From Callaeas wilsoni (lineage: Eukaryota; Chordata; Aves; Passeriformes; Callaeidae): a stretch of DNA of 64,000 nt. The stretch lies in the NCBI GenBank assembly GCA_013398955.1, contig VWPU01012620.1, positions 1 through 64,000 of the forward strand, in the 5' to 3' direction. Under the pieces are notes generated by a model that saw only the letters and a list, made by a program, of their open reading frames with translations, was not told the origin of the DNA and ran no database searches. This document shows positions 1-11,900 of the stretch, one piece after another. Positions within the stretch are counted from its first letter, which is position 1. Every line of letters starts with the position of its first letter. The translations under genes and the position numbers were made by a program.

Positions 1-144
1 GGGCCGGCGGGGCGCACGGCGGGGGCGGCCGCGGGCGGAGCGGGGCCGGCCCCGCCGGGCCGCATTGTTCCGCCGGGCCGGTGTCCGCACACAAAGGTGG
101 CGGGGGGACGGACGCGGCACGGAGCCCGCGGTGGGTCCCCCGTG

Positions 145-163
145 CCCAAAATGGTGGCGGCGA
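145..163 (+). promoter_or_regulatory. YY1-like motif overlapping an ATG
   Basis: CCCAAAATGGTGGCGGCG closely resembles the YY1 consensus AAnATGGCGGC, with one T in place of C. In vertebrate CpG-island promoters this motif is usually close to, and downstream of, the transcription start, and its ATG often serves as the start codon. Here it suggests that transcription starts within the island upstream of 145. The motif match is seen in the sequence; binding is inference. Confidence 0.45.
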
Positions 164-180
164 GAGGCGGGCCCGGCCCG
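151..180 (+). CDS. Possible alternative first coding exon (10 codons), speculative
   Basis: An ATG at 151 has a strong Kozak context (A at -3, G at +4) and opens MVAARGGPGP, ten complete codons ending at 180. It is followed at 181 by GTAACC, a usable but not strong donor. A splice from here would be phase 0, and the CECR2 exon at 50403 starts in phase 0 with GAA, so the join would be in frame. The frame is also open without a stop from base 1 to 180. Nothing else supports it: the GC-rich island makes open frames likely by chance, the GTAACC donor lacks the usual G at position 5, and I know of no CECR2 isoform with this peptide. Confidence 0.15.
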
Positions 181-500
181 GTAACCCCCCCACCTCCCCC
201 GGGGCTACCGGCGGCTCTTGTTGGGGGGTTTCCCCAGCCCGCTCAGCTGTGCCCGGGTCGTCTCCTTTTGTTGCGGGTGCGGGTCCCCACCTGGCCGGTG
301 CCGCCGCGGGGCGGGGGGCGCGGAGGGTCCTGCCGAGCCTTTCTCCCGCATCCCGGCGAGGCCGGAGGGCTCCGCGGGGCACCGCGCCGCTCATTGTGCG
401 GCTCAGCGGAGCCGCCGGGGGATCGACGGTGCCTTCACCACCGCCCCTGTCCCCCACGAAGGGAAGCCGCTCTCGGCTTTCGTAGCTTCTTGCCCGTTTT

Positions 501-3416
501 TCCCGTGTAACTTTCTTGTATGGGTTGTTTGGGTTTTGCGGGTTTTTTGTTTACTTAATTTTAATACTTATTTTCATGTGCGCCGCTAATGTCCCGTAAA
601 TATTTTGTGCGCTGGCTACAAATGTTACAAACAAAGTGTGTCCTGGTAGGAAATCTTTTGTGCTTGCTGTGAAAAGCTATTCTTGCCAGCGCGTTGGCAA
701 TAAACCGGGTGAATAACGTGGTGGCGTGTGTTTTTTAAAGAGAGTAATTGCCCCGTGAATGCGAATTCCAAAGATGCTTAAAAGTTCAATGGGATGCGCG
801 AAGCCCTAAAGAGCAAAACTCCTCGAGCAGGATGTGAATTTCTGAAGAGGGGGAATCCCTTATGCGGTACGAAATCTTGAAAGGGGATAAGATCTCTCAA
901 TGATGCAACTTCTTGCGAAAGGGAACTCCCCTCCCCCTCCTATTGATGCCAAACCATTAAAGGGGGAGGCTCTCCGGGCCCAGCAGCGCAAAGTCTTGAA
1001 GGAACCTGAATTTACAATGATAAAAGGGCCAAGGCACTAGCCTTTCACCTTTGGAGGCAATTAGCATCTGGCTTGCTTCACAAATGAAGTAAATGTGGGC
1101 TCCCCTTTGGTTCCCGGAGCACGCTTGGGCTGGGGGAGTTAACATCATCGCTCGGAGCAAATTAACTTGCTTTTTTGGGGGGGGATGCCCTGGAGGAGGA
1201 GGAGTGCGGGCGCGTTTGTGCTGGGGGTGTTGCAGAGCAGAAGCAGCACACGGGGAAACGTCGCCAAAAAACTCCGTGCACGTGGATGGCCTGCAACCCT
1301 TGGCAGAAATGGGTTTTAAAGCATGGCGTTTGTCCGAGGGTCGGTGGAAATTGCGGTTAAAATCGGGATGCTGTGAGAGGACGGATGCGGCTGTCAGAGC
1401 TCTGCTTCTTCAGGCACGTGGAGAAAAATCTCCTTCCCCGGCACAGTGTGAGCAGCCCAGCACAAGCAGTTTCAGAAGTTGCCGTCCCTTGAAGCTCACC
1501 ATCCTGTTATCTCTTGCCTGGTGTAGTTGTTCCAGTCTCATCACTGTTTTCGGGGATGTCTGGGGACAGATCTTTGCACAAAGAGCTTGCTCAAATAGTT
1601 CACGGTTTGAAACCAATGGCCAGCGATGGGTCTCACACTTTTTTCTAAAAGTACTGCTCTGTGTGTTTTTTTTTTAATTTGTGCTTTATTTAGCTGCATG
1701 AAGAAGATTTCTTCCATGGTTTTGGACCTAATAATGCCAGTGCCCCTTCTGGCTGGTCTCACTGCTACCTCTGAGACATGCCTGAGTTTCAGAGATGTCT
1801 GAATAAAATGGAGGTAGCTGTTCTAGGGGTTTGTGGAGATGCCAGGATTTAAAGCACATGTTAGGGGGAAATAAAACCCTAGCTAGCCATCAAAAAGTGA
1901 GTCTGTGCTCATGTATGAATGATATGTTCCTGCTTTAGCTTTGGTTATTGTGGGGGAGGTGCGCTTGAACACCAGTGGATTGAGGAGTGCCCCTTCCCTC
2001 AAAAGTTACTGCCCCTCATGAGTAACCCTGGGGTGATTGCCCCAGTCCGTTTGGATGCAGAGTAAAACGGGCGCTTTGAGTGAATCTGTGTGTGTGGAAG
2101 GAGAAATGGAGATCTCAGGCTCAGAGGGTTTCAGCTGGAGGATGGTCGTGCTCAAACTCCTTGAGCTTCACAGCTAATGTTTGTCTAACTCTGCCCAGTA
2201 TCTCTAAGGGATGGTCTTACACTGGTTGCAGCTGGCTCTTCTTGGATATTCTCTTTTTCCTAAGAGGTGTGAGCTCCTCTGAGCTTAAATTCTGGTTGGT
2301 GGCTTTTTTTATTTATTTCTTTTTTTTCTGTTTTTCTGATACTAGTGTATCTCCACTGAGGAGTTTGGTGCTGAACTCTTACAACATCGTTACAAAAAGC
2401 AAAAGTTTTAAACAAGCCTAAATTCTGCTTGAAACAAATAATCCCCTGCTCTCACTCTCCCTCCAATTTCAGGTGGGTCAGGTTAAGGTTTCACTCCTAC
2501 CATCCCTGTAGTCCTCAAACCAGACAAAACTTGACCTTCCAATTTGTGGTGTCCTGTTGGACATTTTGAAAAAGCTCTAGCTATTTTTTTTGGTTTTCTT
2601 CCTCCCTCTGCCCCTTCCCCCCGATACTTTTTTCTTCTGGTGGGTCTGTCCATAGCTAGCTGGAAGGCTCTGTAATGACAGGCCATCTGGACCCATCCCC
2701 TCCTGTGCTGAGCAGATTTGCTGAGGGTATTTGAGAAGTTTGGGGCCTTTAGTAGTATAGAGAGGCAGAATGGAGCTGCCTAGTTTTTTTTTTCCTTTTT
2801 AAAGGCAAACCCTTCACCCTCTACTTATTGGCCCAAAATAAAGTGAAGCTTCCAGGCTTCCAGATGTGGGGCTGCCATCAGCAGCTGGATTGCAGAAACC
2901 TGGGAAGCAAATGTTTTCATTTTCTTTTTGCTGGACCGGTGCGTAGCCAGAGGCTGCAGGGGAAGGGGTGTCCAAAAAGAAAGAAGTGCATCCATCAGGC
3001 CGGACTCTGGGCATTGTTTGGGGAGGGGGTGGGCACAGCTGGCCCTCATGCTGGCTCTGGCAGATGCAGGCGCCTGACAAGGCACAGGGTTCCTCTTTTT
3101 AAATCTCTGCTGCAGCATCACCCGGCAATGGACTCAGGAGGGGTTCAGCCACCGCCAGCAGGTCAAAAGTTCAGTGGGACAGAAGCGGGTGATTCGGGAC
3201 GTGTTCGGCTTCATGCCGTGTTTTTACATGAATCTGAGGATGGCAGAGAGCACTCCTGCCTTCTGGGATGGGTTGCCTTTTTTTTTTTTTCCTTCCTCCC
3301 CTTTTAAATAGCTGCCTTGTCAGCCATCTGCTGTAGAAAACTTTCATGCCACTTCAAAAGTGGTCTTTTAGATGTGTTGGCTTGGTTGTCATGGCATATT
3401 TCTTGGTGGTTTGAGA
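501..3416. other. Intron sequence, no gene seen
   Basis: Mixed-composition unique sequence after the CpG island. Its open frames are short, lack recognisable domains and overlap on both strands. There are homopolymer T tracts near 1665 and 3280 and polypyrimidine runs, but no recognisable repeat family. Confidence 0.5.
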
Positions 3417-3530
3417 AATCACAGCATCACAGAATGGGTAAGGCTGCAAGGGACCACAGTGGGTCATCTGATCCAACCTCTCTGCATCAATGGGTTTGTC
3501 CTTACCTACTCTAACAGCACTGCAGCAGGA
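3417..3530 (-). mobile_element. CR1 LINE 3'-end fragment, minus strand
   Basis: On the plus strand the segment begins AATCACAGCATCACAGAATG, continues with an AGGGACC..GGGTCATCTGATCCAACCTC motif and fades into unique sequence. This is the reverse complement of the avian CR1 3' end, with its terminal octamer-like repeats (CATTCTGTG type) and the conserved TTGGATCAGATGACCC-like block. Only about 110 bases remain, as expected for the 5'-truncated copies typical of CR1. There is no target-site duplication, as is normal for this family. Confidence 0.8.
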
Positions 3531-5063
3531 GAAGGTGTGGCTGTGTGGGGCACGTCATTTTTTTTGGTTGCTGTTGCCTTGACAGACAGAAAGGATGCTT
3601 TCCACAGTCAAGTTAGTGCGAGCGATGATAGGGAGTGATTTATTTCCCTCTTCAAGACTGGACTGTAATGTGGGACACTTCGTGTGTCCAAGTATCTCCT
3701 GGCCGTGTGCCCTTCCCCTCTGCAACTGAAATATCCTCCTGGCAGCTGTAGGGATTGTTTGTATCGAAAATGTTGGGGGAATAGTTAACGTTTTCAACCG
3801 TATTTCAGCGCAACCTGAAAACGCTGGACAGGAGCCAGTGTGGCGTGGCCACCCAGCTCTTTGGCATGTGCTCTCAGGAGCTGTGGACTCAAACATTTAG
3901 GAACTTCTGCCTGGGTAGGTCGAGGGGAGGTGACTTTCCAGAACGTGCTTGAAAATAGTCAAAACATTGTTGTTAACTTAGTTTATTTGGAAAGGGGGGA
4001 AAAGCCACATTACACAGGGAAAACATAAATCTTTTCCTGTGGTTTTTAAAAGCGCCTTTGGGCAAATTGCCTCTGCTGTTAACTTCGCTACAGCTTTAAG
4101 GTGCTTTTCCTTGCCTCTTGCCCCTTCCTAGCACTTCAGGCTCTGGCTCTGCCGTTAGGTGCATTCCTCCCACCCACAGGCAGCAGCACTGCTGCTCTTG
4201 CCTACCTTTTTCCTTCTGCAGTGTGGTATCTCCGCGCCGGTTCGTGAACAGGCTCTTTCTGTCGGGAATATTATGTGGTTGTTAGAAACCAGCGGCTGCT
4301 ACTGCTCCCCGGGGTCCCCCAGGAGGAGGAAGAGTGTGGAGAGAAGGAGAGGGCAGAGAACAGGGTTTCTTCTATCTGTGCAAACCAGATACAGCTTTAA
4401 AATTTAAAAAAAAAATTAATGTGTTAAACAGTGTGTTAGAATTTTAATACTTTGAAAAGAATTTTTCCTAGTGAGGACAGGATGGCCAAATATGCTGTAG
4501 CTGTTCGGGTCTGGTGCTGCATTATTATTTGTATTACAGTAGCATATACAACATCCGCTGGTGCCTCATCCTGCTCTGTGATAGTTGAGATGGCCAGGCA
4601 GTTTCTGATCAGAAGAATTTAAAATCTAAGTAAGATCGATGCAGCAAGAAGGTGCTGCAAGCTGATGAAGATGCTGGTGAATTCATGTAGGTCAGCTGTG
4701 TTCATGAAGGGTAGTTCTGAGCTTCAATGCCTTTTCAGCAGAATAGTTCAGTCATTAGGATGTCCATCCCTTTTGCCATTTGCCTGTTCACAGTGGGCAA
4801 CATTGAAGTGGAAGGGAGCGGGCAGTAACTGAAGCAACAGCCAACAATAGATCTACTCACTAAAACTTCCCTCTCTTGTGAAACACCTTGCTTTAGAAAA
4901 AAACACGTTGCCTGAGGAAAGGTAGAGTAACTGGCAGTGCAGAATGAGGTGCTGTACAGAGAGTAGACAGGGCTGGAAAAGATTATGGAATTCAAATATA
5001 CTGAAAAGGCAGGGTTGGTCCTGTTGTGTGGAGAGACCCATTTATGGACCACTGTGTGAATTT
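3531..5063. other. Intron sequence, no gene seen
   Basis: Unique intron. One exon-like segment at 3808-3915, with a TTTCAG acceptor and a GGTAGGTC donor, keeps an open frame but matches nothing I know. It is treated as a chance cryptic exon. Confidence 0.45.
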
Positions 5064-5387
5064 GGGTTATCCACTACGGTCACTTGTGATGGCTCTGCTT
5101 CCCCTGGCAGCATCAGCTTCCTCAGAGTAGAGGGTGTGAGCTGGGTATTTGTTGTTTAAAAAACAAAATAAAATCAAGGGTCAGTACTGGTTTTATTGTT
5201 CTTTCTACCTGTCCCGTCTGCTGTTTGGTTCAGTTGCTGCATTGCCCCGTCCCTCTCCCCATGTCTGTTCCAGCACCAGTTCTTACTTTGCTGCTCTTGG
5301 CTTTTGCTGTTTTAGTTATTCCGTTCATAATGGAATCATTAACACTCTACGTGTCAGTGTTGGGCTCTAGAGTTCATTCAGATTAAT
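5064..5387 (+). repeat. Tandem duplication, copy 1 (324 bp)
   Basis: Copy 1 starts GGGTTATCCACTACGGTCAC and runs to just before the same words recur at 5388. The two copies are head to tail and abut exactly. It contains a GTTTAAAAAACAAAATAAAA tract and a pyrimidine-rich middle part. It is not a recognised transposable element. The short open frames in the two copies are only duplicates of one another. Confidence 0.93.
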
Positions 5388-5709
5388 GGGTTATCCACTA
5401 CGGTCACTTGTGATGGCTCTGCTTCCCCGGGCAGCATCAGCTTCCTCAGAGTAGAGGGTGTGAGTTGGGTGTTTGTTGTTTAAAAAACAAAATAAAATCA
5501 AGAGTCAGTACTGTTTTATTGTTCTTTCTACCTGTCCCGTCTGCTGTTTGGTTCAGTTGCTGCATTGCCCCGTCCCTCTCCTCATGTCTGTTCCAGCACC
5601 AGTTCTTATTTTGCTGCTCTTGGCTTTTGCTGTTTTAGTTATTCCGTTCATAATGGAATCATTAACACTCTACGTGTCAGTGTTGGGCTCTAGAGTTCAT
5701 TCAGATTAG
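5388..5709 (+). repeat. Tandem duplication, copy 2
   Basis: Second copy of the 324-bp unit, ending where GATTAGTGGA replaces GATTAATGGG of copy 1. About seven substitutions and a one-base deletion are visible (for example CCCCGGGCAGC against CCCCTGGCAGC, and CTGTTTTATT against CTGGTTTTATT). The copies are therefore roughly 97-98% identical by eye, a fairly recent unequal duplication rather than an assembly echo. Confidence 0.93.
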
Positions 5710-5885
5710 TGGAGGGGGGAGGTAGAGAGATACTTCTCAGAGCTGTTGTTTCAAGTGGTCTGCAAATTGGAAAGCATTGGATCGGTTTCCATTTCAAATG
5801 CAAGTGACATCTTCCCCAACTGTAGATCTTCAAACTTTTACACAAGTGTTTACATTTTATATAATGATACTCTAGTGTAATTGGA

Positions 5886-5912
5886 TACGAAAACAACAAC
5901 AACAACACAAAA
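5886..5912. repeat. (AAC)n microsatellite
   Basis: CGAAAACAACAACAACAACA, four to five AAC units ending in ACAAAAGG. Confidence 0.9.
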
Positions 5913-8900
5913 GGAATAGGTAGTTCAGGAGGCTGATGTGTGAGTTAAAACGTTATCTTAAGCCTATGAAAAGAAACAAGTAGTGACTGCACGAAGCCAA
6001 AGGGTGCCCGAACAATGGATAAGGAAGGTTATTTTGACAGCAACATTTTGTATGGGTGTGAGTTAGGTGACAGAGGAGTTGGGGAATGACTGTAGCAGTC
6101 GAAAGCAGGAACACGATAAGAATTTCAGAGATTTGATGGAGCGCACGGAGGCTGATATTACAGATTTTATGTGGTGTTAAGATAGGCAATTCTTCTGCTG
6201 GCACAGCTGACACTGAAGATCATGCCTAGTGTTAGCTGAAGTTTGTGTACCCACAAGTTTAACAGTTTAAGCTGAGTTTATTTTGAGACCGATTTAAGGT
6301 AATCAGGTGCAAGTCTTTCCCCACTAGGAAAAAAAAAAATAGTAGTTTGTGTATTTGTGTAGGAGCTTAAATATGACTTTGCAGTTTGCTTTGTTTAAGA
6401 AGACCCGAATACCGCAAACAAACCTGTGCCAATTCAATCAGCCGACTTAAACTTCTGCATAGCTACATTAGGCCTCGAAAGTTTTTCCTTGTGGAATTTG
6501 CTCTAACCAAACCAGCTAAAAGTAACACCTTTAAAGTGTTGCAGCTTTATATGTAGACCTGCTTAACTGCGGTCTTTCTCTCCCAGCGCATAATGCCGGC
6601 AGAGCTGTGCCATTCTGCCCCTGGCATCTGTTAAGTGCCTGCATGAAGGGTGAAGAATTAACTTTTGTAATGGCAATGGACGCTTTCATAGACTTCTTTC
6701 AGGCAAAAATCTCCTCAAGAAAAGGGCTGTGGGTAGAAATGACAACAGCCAAGGAGTTAAAATTCCCGAATTAAAAGTTTATCATGTAAGCCTTATCGTA
6801 GGTATGTATGAATTTTTTTTTAAATTTTTTCCCCCCCCTCCTCGTTACCAGAAGCAACAGCATCTGCTGTGGTGGTGGGAACAATGCAGCCTAGTGATTC
6901 CTCCTTCCTTACAGTAGAGAATCCTGTTAAACACACAAGGCTGTGCCTCAGAGTGTATCCTTTCAGCAGGCTTGTTCCTTTTAATGGGTGCCCATTCCTG
7001 GGGTCTCCATTGTTTCACCAACAATAGCACTAGGGGCAGCTGATTTGGTTGACAGAAAATGCGTTAATTTAACAGATCTATTCCCTTTAGCCGGTCTCCT
7101 TCCTATTGTGCCCCAGTTCTCCCCCAGTTCCTGGGGAGGAGGGCCTCGAGAGCAGGGTCTGTTAGGTGGAAGGCTCCTGCAATTAGGAGGGGTTTGCAGC
7201 CTTTTGTGTGAGGAACAGAAAACAGCTGATGGGGAAAAGTGGTGAGAGTGCAGTTTGCTTGCTGCCAGAACACTCATTTTTCTGCTTTTTGGGGGTCTTT
7301 ATAGACCGCCTTTACAAGGGATGGGGGAATAACTCGACACTAAGCGCTGATGGCAGTCAAGGTCTTTGCTTTGCTCAGAGGTGGTCTTGCAGCCCAATGT
7401 CGCAACTCCTTTCAGGGCTGGCTCAACTTCTTGACAAACTCTTTATATACTATAAACGCTTAGCTAAAACACCAGCTTTCCACTGAAAAAGCAAAGCTGC
7501 TGGTATTATCCAGGGTAGGACTGCTGAGGGCTGGCTGGGGAAGGCAGTAAGTAAAGTTAACACCAAATTATTTGAAACATGAGGGGCGTAATGGTCCTCA
7601 GGGCTAGGCCACCAGTTTAGTGTCGTTTTTGGACTGGTCTGGTTTAAACAGTGCAAGCTCTTCACCCTTGGGTGCGCTTACACCGGTTTGGCTCTTCCCT
7701 ATAGTAACTTATATTGGTTCAGTAATGGAGGAGGGCGTCTTTGTCGGTTTTTACATCAGTGTGGTCAAGCTGACACATTCAGCTGGTGGGCAGGAGGGCA
7801 CATGCGCTGCTGAGGGGGCAGTGAAACACGAAGCTCCGCTTTCGGGGGCTGCCGGCTGCCAGAAAGATCTTGGCTGCCAGCAAGAAGATCTCGCTCCCTT
7901 TCAAGCCCTCGCTTCAGCCACGCTTCTGACTCCGTGGTTTGCCCCTTTCCTGGCACCATCCCAGCTGCTCGCTGGGTTTTTGTGGGGGCTGTAGCTCTGC
8001 GGTGGGAGCGGCACCTCCTGCTCTTGGTGGCTGCAAGCTGCCGGGTCAATCCGCCGTGGCTCTTGAAACTCTAGCCGTAGTTTAGTTCTGGTTGCTGGGG
8101 CTGGTGATGTAAAAGGAGCTCTGGAGGGTCTTTTCCCTCCTATTTGGTAAAGCCATTAATTCTCTTGCTCTCCAGCTAAGCCTGCTGTAAAGGGGCTGGA
8201 GCTTTGTATGGCCAAAGATCTTGCTTGTACCGCCAAGATCTAGTATTCTCCTTTCTGGTGAGCCCTGTGTGCAGGGAGTCGTGTGGCAGAAAAAATATTT
8301 ATATATCCATAACACAAGGCAAAGAGGGTTGTGGTTGGAGGGTTTTGGGGTTTTTTCTTGCTTGGTTTTTTTGTTTGTTTGTTTTAGGAGGCAAAGGGTG
8401 AGAGTTCACTTAAAGAGCTTGACTCTTAATAGAGCTTGTCATTGTTGCTAATATAAAACAAATGATGAGCATGGGAGAGGAGTCAAAGGCTCCCTCTTCT
8501 GGTGTGCTGGGAAGGTTCAAATGCTGAAAATTAGGCAAGGAAGAAGACCCCTTCCCTGCTTTCTTGTGGTATTTTGTGACCTCACTTAGGCATAACCCTT
8601 ACTCGCCCACCACGTTAAGTCTCTTCGTGTCCCCTGAACATGCAACATTAATGGCTCTATGTGGAAGTGAAATGCATTTTCAAATGCAAAATACGTTGCA
8701 CTTGTAAGTAAAAGTGAGTCCTGGTTTCCCAATCTGAGCATGGAAAATGGCAGCCCTGCATGTCCCTGCGTATGGCGTTTCTCAGTGCTTCCCTTTGCTT
8801 CTCCTCTTTACTTCTCCTCTTTACTGCGCCCTCCTCTTGCAAAGATAACGTCGTGTCCCGTGCATTTCCCAGGCCACATGCGTGCACTGGCATGTAAACA

Positions 8901-11900
8901 TGTTTGGGATGGTTGGGGTGGCCAAGTATGCTGAGCACTCGCTCTAGGAAAGCGCGTCCAAGGCTCCGGCGCTCATGTTGCTTTAGGTTGAGTCAGTTCA
9001 GAATTCAAAACTTATTAGTGGTTGATTGATGGAGAAATGTGCTCAGGGAGCAGTACTCTGTTGGGATTTTTAGATGAATTTTTAAAAAACCATTACGTAA
9101 AGTGTAGTATGTCTGAAATGAATAGGATTTCAGAGCATTAGAGAAGCGACTTTTTTTTTTCTTTCATAGTTTTGTGCTCCTCACTGTAGAGTTGGCCATC
9201 ACGTGGCTGTTTTTCCCTGTGTTGTTAGTGTGGACTCACGAGCAGTGTCTGGTGGAACCTGAGGACATCGATTCTCAAGCTGCCTTCCCAGGGCAGCTCC
9301 TGCCACCGTCACGGCCGGCAGCAAAACTGCTCGCCCGGATTAAAAACCGCGACACTTTTTTCTTTTAAAGCGAGCTGCCTCTCACCAGAAGCAGTTTCCC
9401 CAGCCAGCTCCCTCCACAGCCCCACAAAAGGGTTGTACCAGCATGACTGGAGCAGTGGCACGGGAATGGAAACAGGCAGCGGGGAGGGGAAGGGCTTTTT
9501 ATAGCTGACACTGCTGCTGAAAGAAACGCTTATCGCACTGCAGCCCTGGGTAGCAGGTGGAGTGAGCCTGCACAGGTAACAAGAGGTCGTGCAGCAATGG
9601 GGCCACCTGGGCAAGAAACCTTATCAGTAAGACCCTCGGTGAAAGAGTTTTGGGCTCTATCAAGCCTTCCTACATTTCTTTTTTTTTCTCTTTCGAGTTA
9701 ACATTCTGGTTAGAAAAGTTTTAATTTGGAGTTAGGTGGTGAGCCTTTAAATCGTTCATTCCGTAGGCAGTCCTGAACGTGAGGCTGAAATTGGTTAAAC
9801 TTCACTGTGGCGGAGAGTCTTGCACAAAAGCAGAATAGTGCAAAACTCTTTTTTAGAAATTCAGGCTTTTCTTTCACAAAAAACCCCAACATTTTCCCCA
9901 GAAAAAGGTTTTCTTGAGGCTCTGGTCGCCCAGCAATGCAGATATCTATCCATGGGGATTTGTTTGCCTGTGCTGAAGAGGCTGGAGCAGCTTGCCTTGT
10001 CGGACAGGGCAGCCATGTAGAATAAACAGGGAATAGCAGTCTCGATTTCCTTTCTTTCAGCCTGATACAAGGTGCCGAGGCACTGAAGACTATTTTGCCC
10101 TTAAGATAATTGTGAGTTGGAGAGGATCAAAGGGCTTGAGGGGGTTTTTTTGGTTGAAAGGGGATTTTCTCCATGGACAGCTGCAGTAGTGCATTAGTAG
10201 TGCGATGGATTATCTTTCCATGATCTGTAGGATCTCAACCAGCTATCGAGGGGCCCCGCTGCAGGCTGCTGCTTGGGGGAGGCAGAGTGAAAGTCTCCTC
10301 TAACAGGGAGACCTGTAATGCCTGGGAGCTCGGACCACTTGGCTCCCCCTGCCCCAGCAGGGTGGGTGGTGCTGGATATTCTTGGACCGCAGATAGTGCT
10401 GGAAGCATGAGGAAAGGGAGCCCAGCTCTCAGTTATGACTAACTGCAGCTGATGCCCTGCATCCACCCTGCTCTCCAATGGAAGTGCTTATTAAGGAATG
10501 TGAGAAGCGAGCTGATTCCAGCTGCTGTGGCATCCCGTAAAGGGCAGTGTGTAATTTGGGAGGGTGTTGCGAGTCCCTTGGTGGAACGGACTGCTCTCTG
10601 TAGTAAACATCTGACCTGCCAAATGCCCGGACTTTGTCATTTTGGGAAGTTTTGGACGCTGGCTGATCTGCAAATAGCTGTGGCGTTGAGAGGGTGTCCC
10701 CGCACATGCCTGGATGGGTATCTGTATCCTTGCTCCGCGCTTTTCGGTGGGGGGAAGGCAACACATCTGGCCTGACTGTGGCAAGGGTGGCAAGAGGGGA
10801 TGGGACAGGGCTTGGTGCTATCAGAGGTGGAGATCAGGTCATGCTGTGCCTCCCTGACCTGGTTTCAGGGCCCGGGGATGAGGGGGCTGGAATGTGCGGG
10901 GCGGCAGATCTGTCCAGGAATGCGGGTCCCCAGGTGGCCGCTTCAGTCGGGCTCGAATTGCATCTGTGCTGGTTAATGAGTGCTGGGCAGCCCTGCCCCG
11001 CCAGCTTCTCCTGTGCGCACCTCCTCAGGTAGCGAGCGGGATGCCAGCAAGACAGGGCTGACAGCAGTATCCTGGGAGGCGTTAAACTCACTCTCACAGC
11101 GCTTTTAGAATTTTCTGTTAACTTTAGTGAGGCAGCTTTATTGCTTTTCGGTTGGTTGGGGGGGGGTTTTGTGACTAGTGAAAAACACACTGGGATGAAC
11201 CCAGCTTTGGATTTCAGGTTTGAGTGTTTTTCAGGACAGGCAGTTAAAAAGACTTGTCTTTTTTTGTAAGCAGAACTGGTTTCAGAATTTAAGGGCCGCC
11301 ATATGATGTTGTGTTGTTTTTCCTTGGAGTAGCAACTACAGTTTATAATCATTGCCTAGTCCTTAGCCAGTTGGCAGGAAGGCTGCTGTGAAGGGATTGA
11401 TTATTAGTAGATGCTTCATTGTGCTGTCCAAGCCTGACTTTCTTGATCTAACCAGTTTCCTTCAGTTGGAATGGCTGTAGTCAGCAGAGAGAAGAGAGGG
11501 AGATGTGTCTCTTCCCTCTCAGCAGCGCTGCTTCTTGTTCATGGGATATACTCAGGATACGAAAGGTCAACAGAAAGTGTCAACACTTGAGCATTCTCAC
11601 AGAAAGCCAGCTGGCTGGCTGGCTGCTGGGGACTGCTCGCGATTTTCTTGTTTCCTCTTGTGATTCTCTCAGTATTTGTTTTCCGAGTGGTGACTTAAAC
11701 AAAACTAGCGCTGTTTGGTGTGAGCGTCCTGGAGACTCCGCCCTTGCCCTGGGAGAGGCACTGGCAGAGTGGAAACACCATCGGGAAGATGATCTGGAGG
11801 TCAGAAACGCAAAAGACATGCTGGCAGCTGTGGCAATTGGAGATGAGTTAGCGTTAAACTGGCAGTGAGGACACACGCAAGTACGGAGGCAGCAGGCAGC

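Larger units (their letters stand above)
1..500 (+). promoter_or_regulatory. CECR2: CpG island, probable CECR2 promoter-proximal region (3' part)
   Basis: The first 480 or so bases are extremely rich in G, C and CG dinucleotides, with GC-box-like GGGCGG elements near 33-40 and runs of CCGCCGGG. CpG density falls sharply after about 500, where T-rich sequence starts. Such an edge is typical of a vertebrate promoter island, and the island is cut by the window start. The CECR2 exon 50 kb downstream on the same strand makes this its likely promoter or the start of intron 1, but the known N-terminal CECR2 coding exon is not visible here and probably lies just upstream. Open frames across the island are expected from the lack of A/T and are not evidence of coding. 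A promoter of a divergent minus-strand transcript cannot be excluded. Confidence 0.75.

Noticed and set aside
1..180. The known N-terminal exon of CECR2
   Set aside because: The expected residues (a GELRSWWEVPAIAHF-like block) are not encoded in any frame at the start of the window; the exon must lie upstream.
81..589. Three overlapping plus-strand open frames of 123-137 codons in the CpG island
   Set aside because: They arise from stop-poor GC-rich sequence, have no domain, and two of them use different frames over the same bases.
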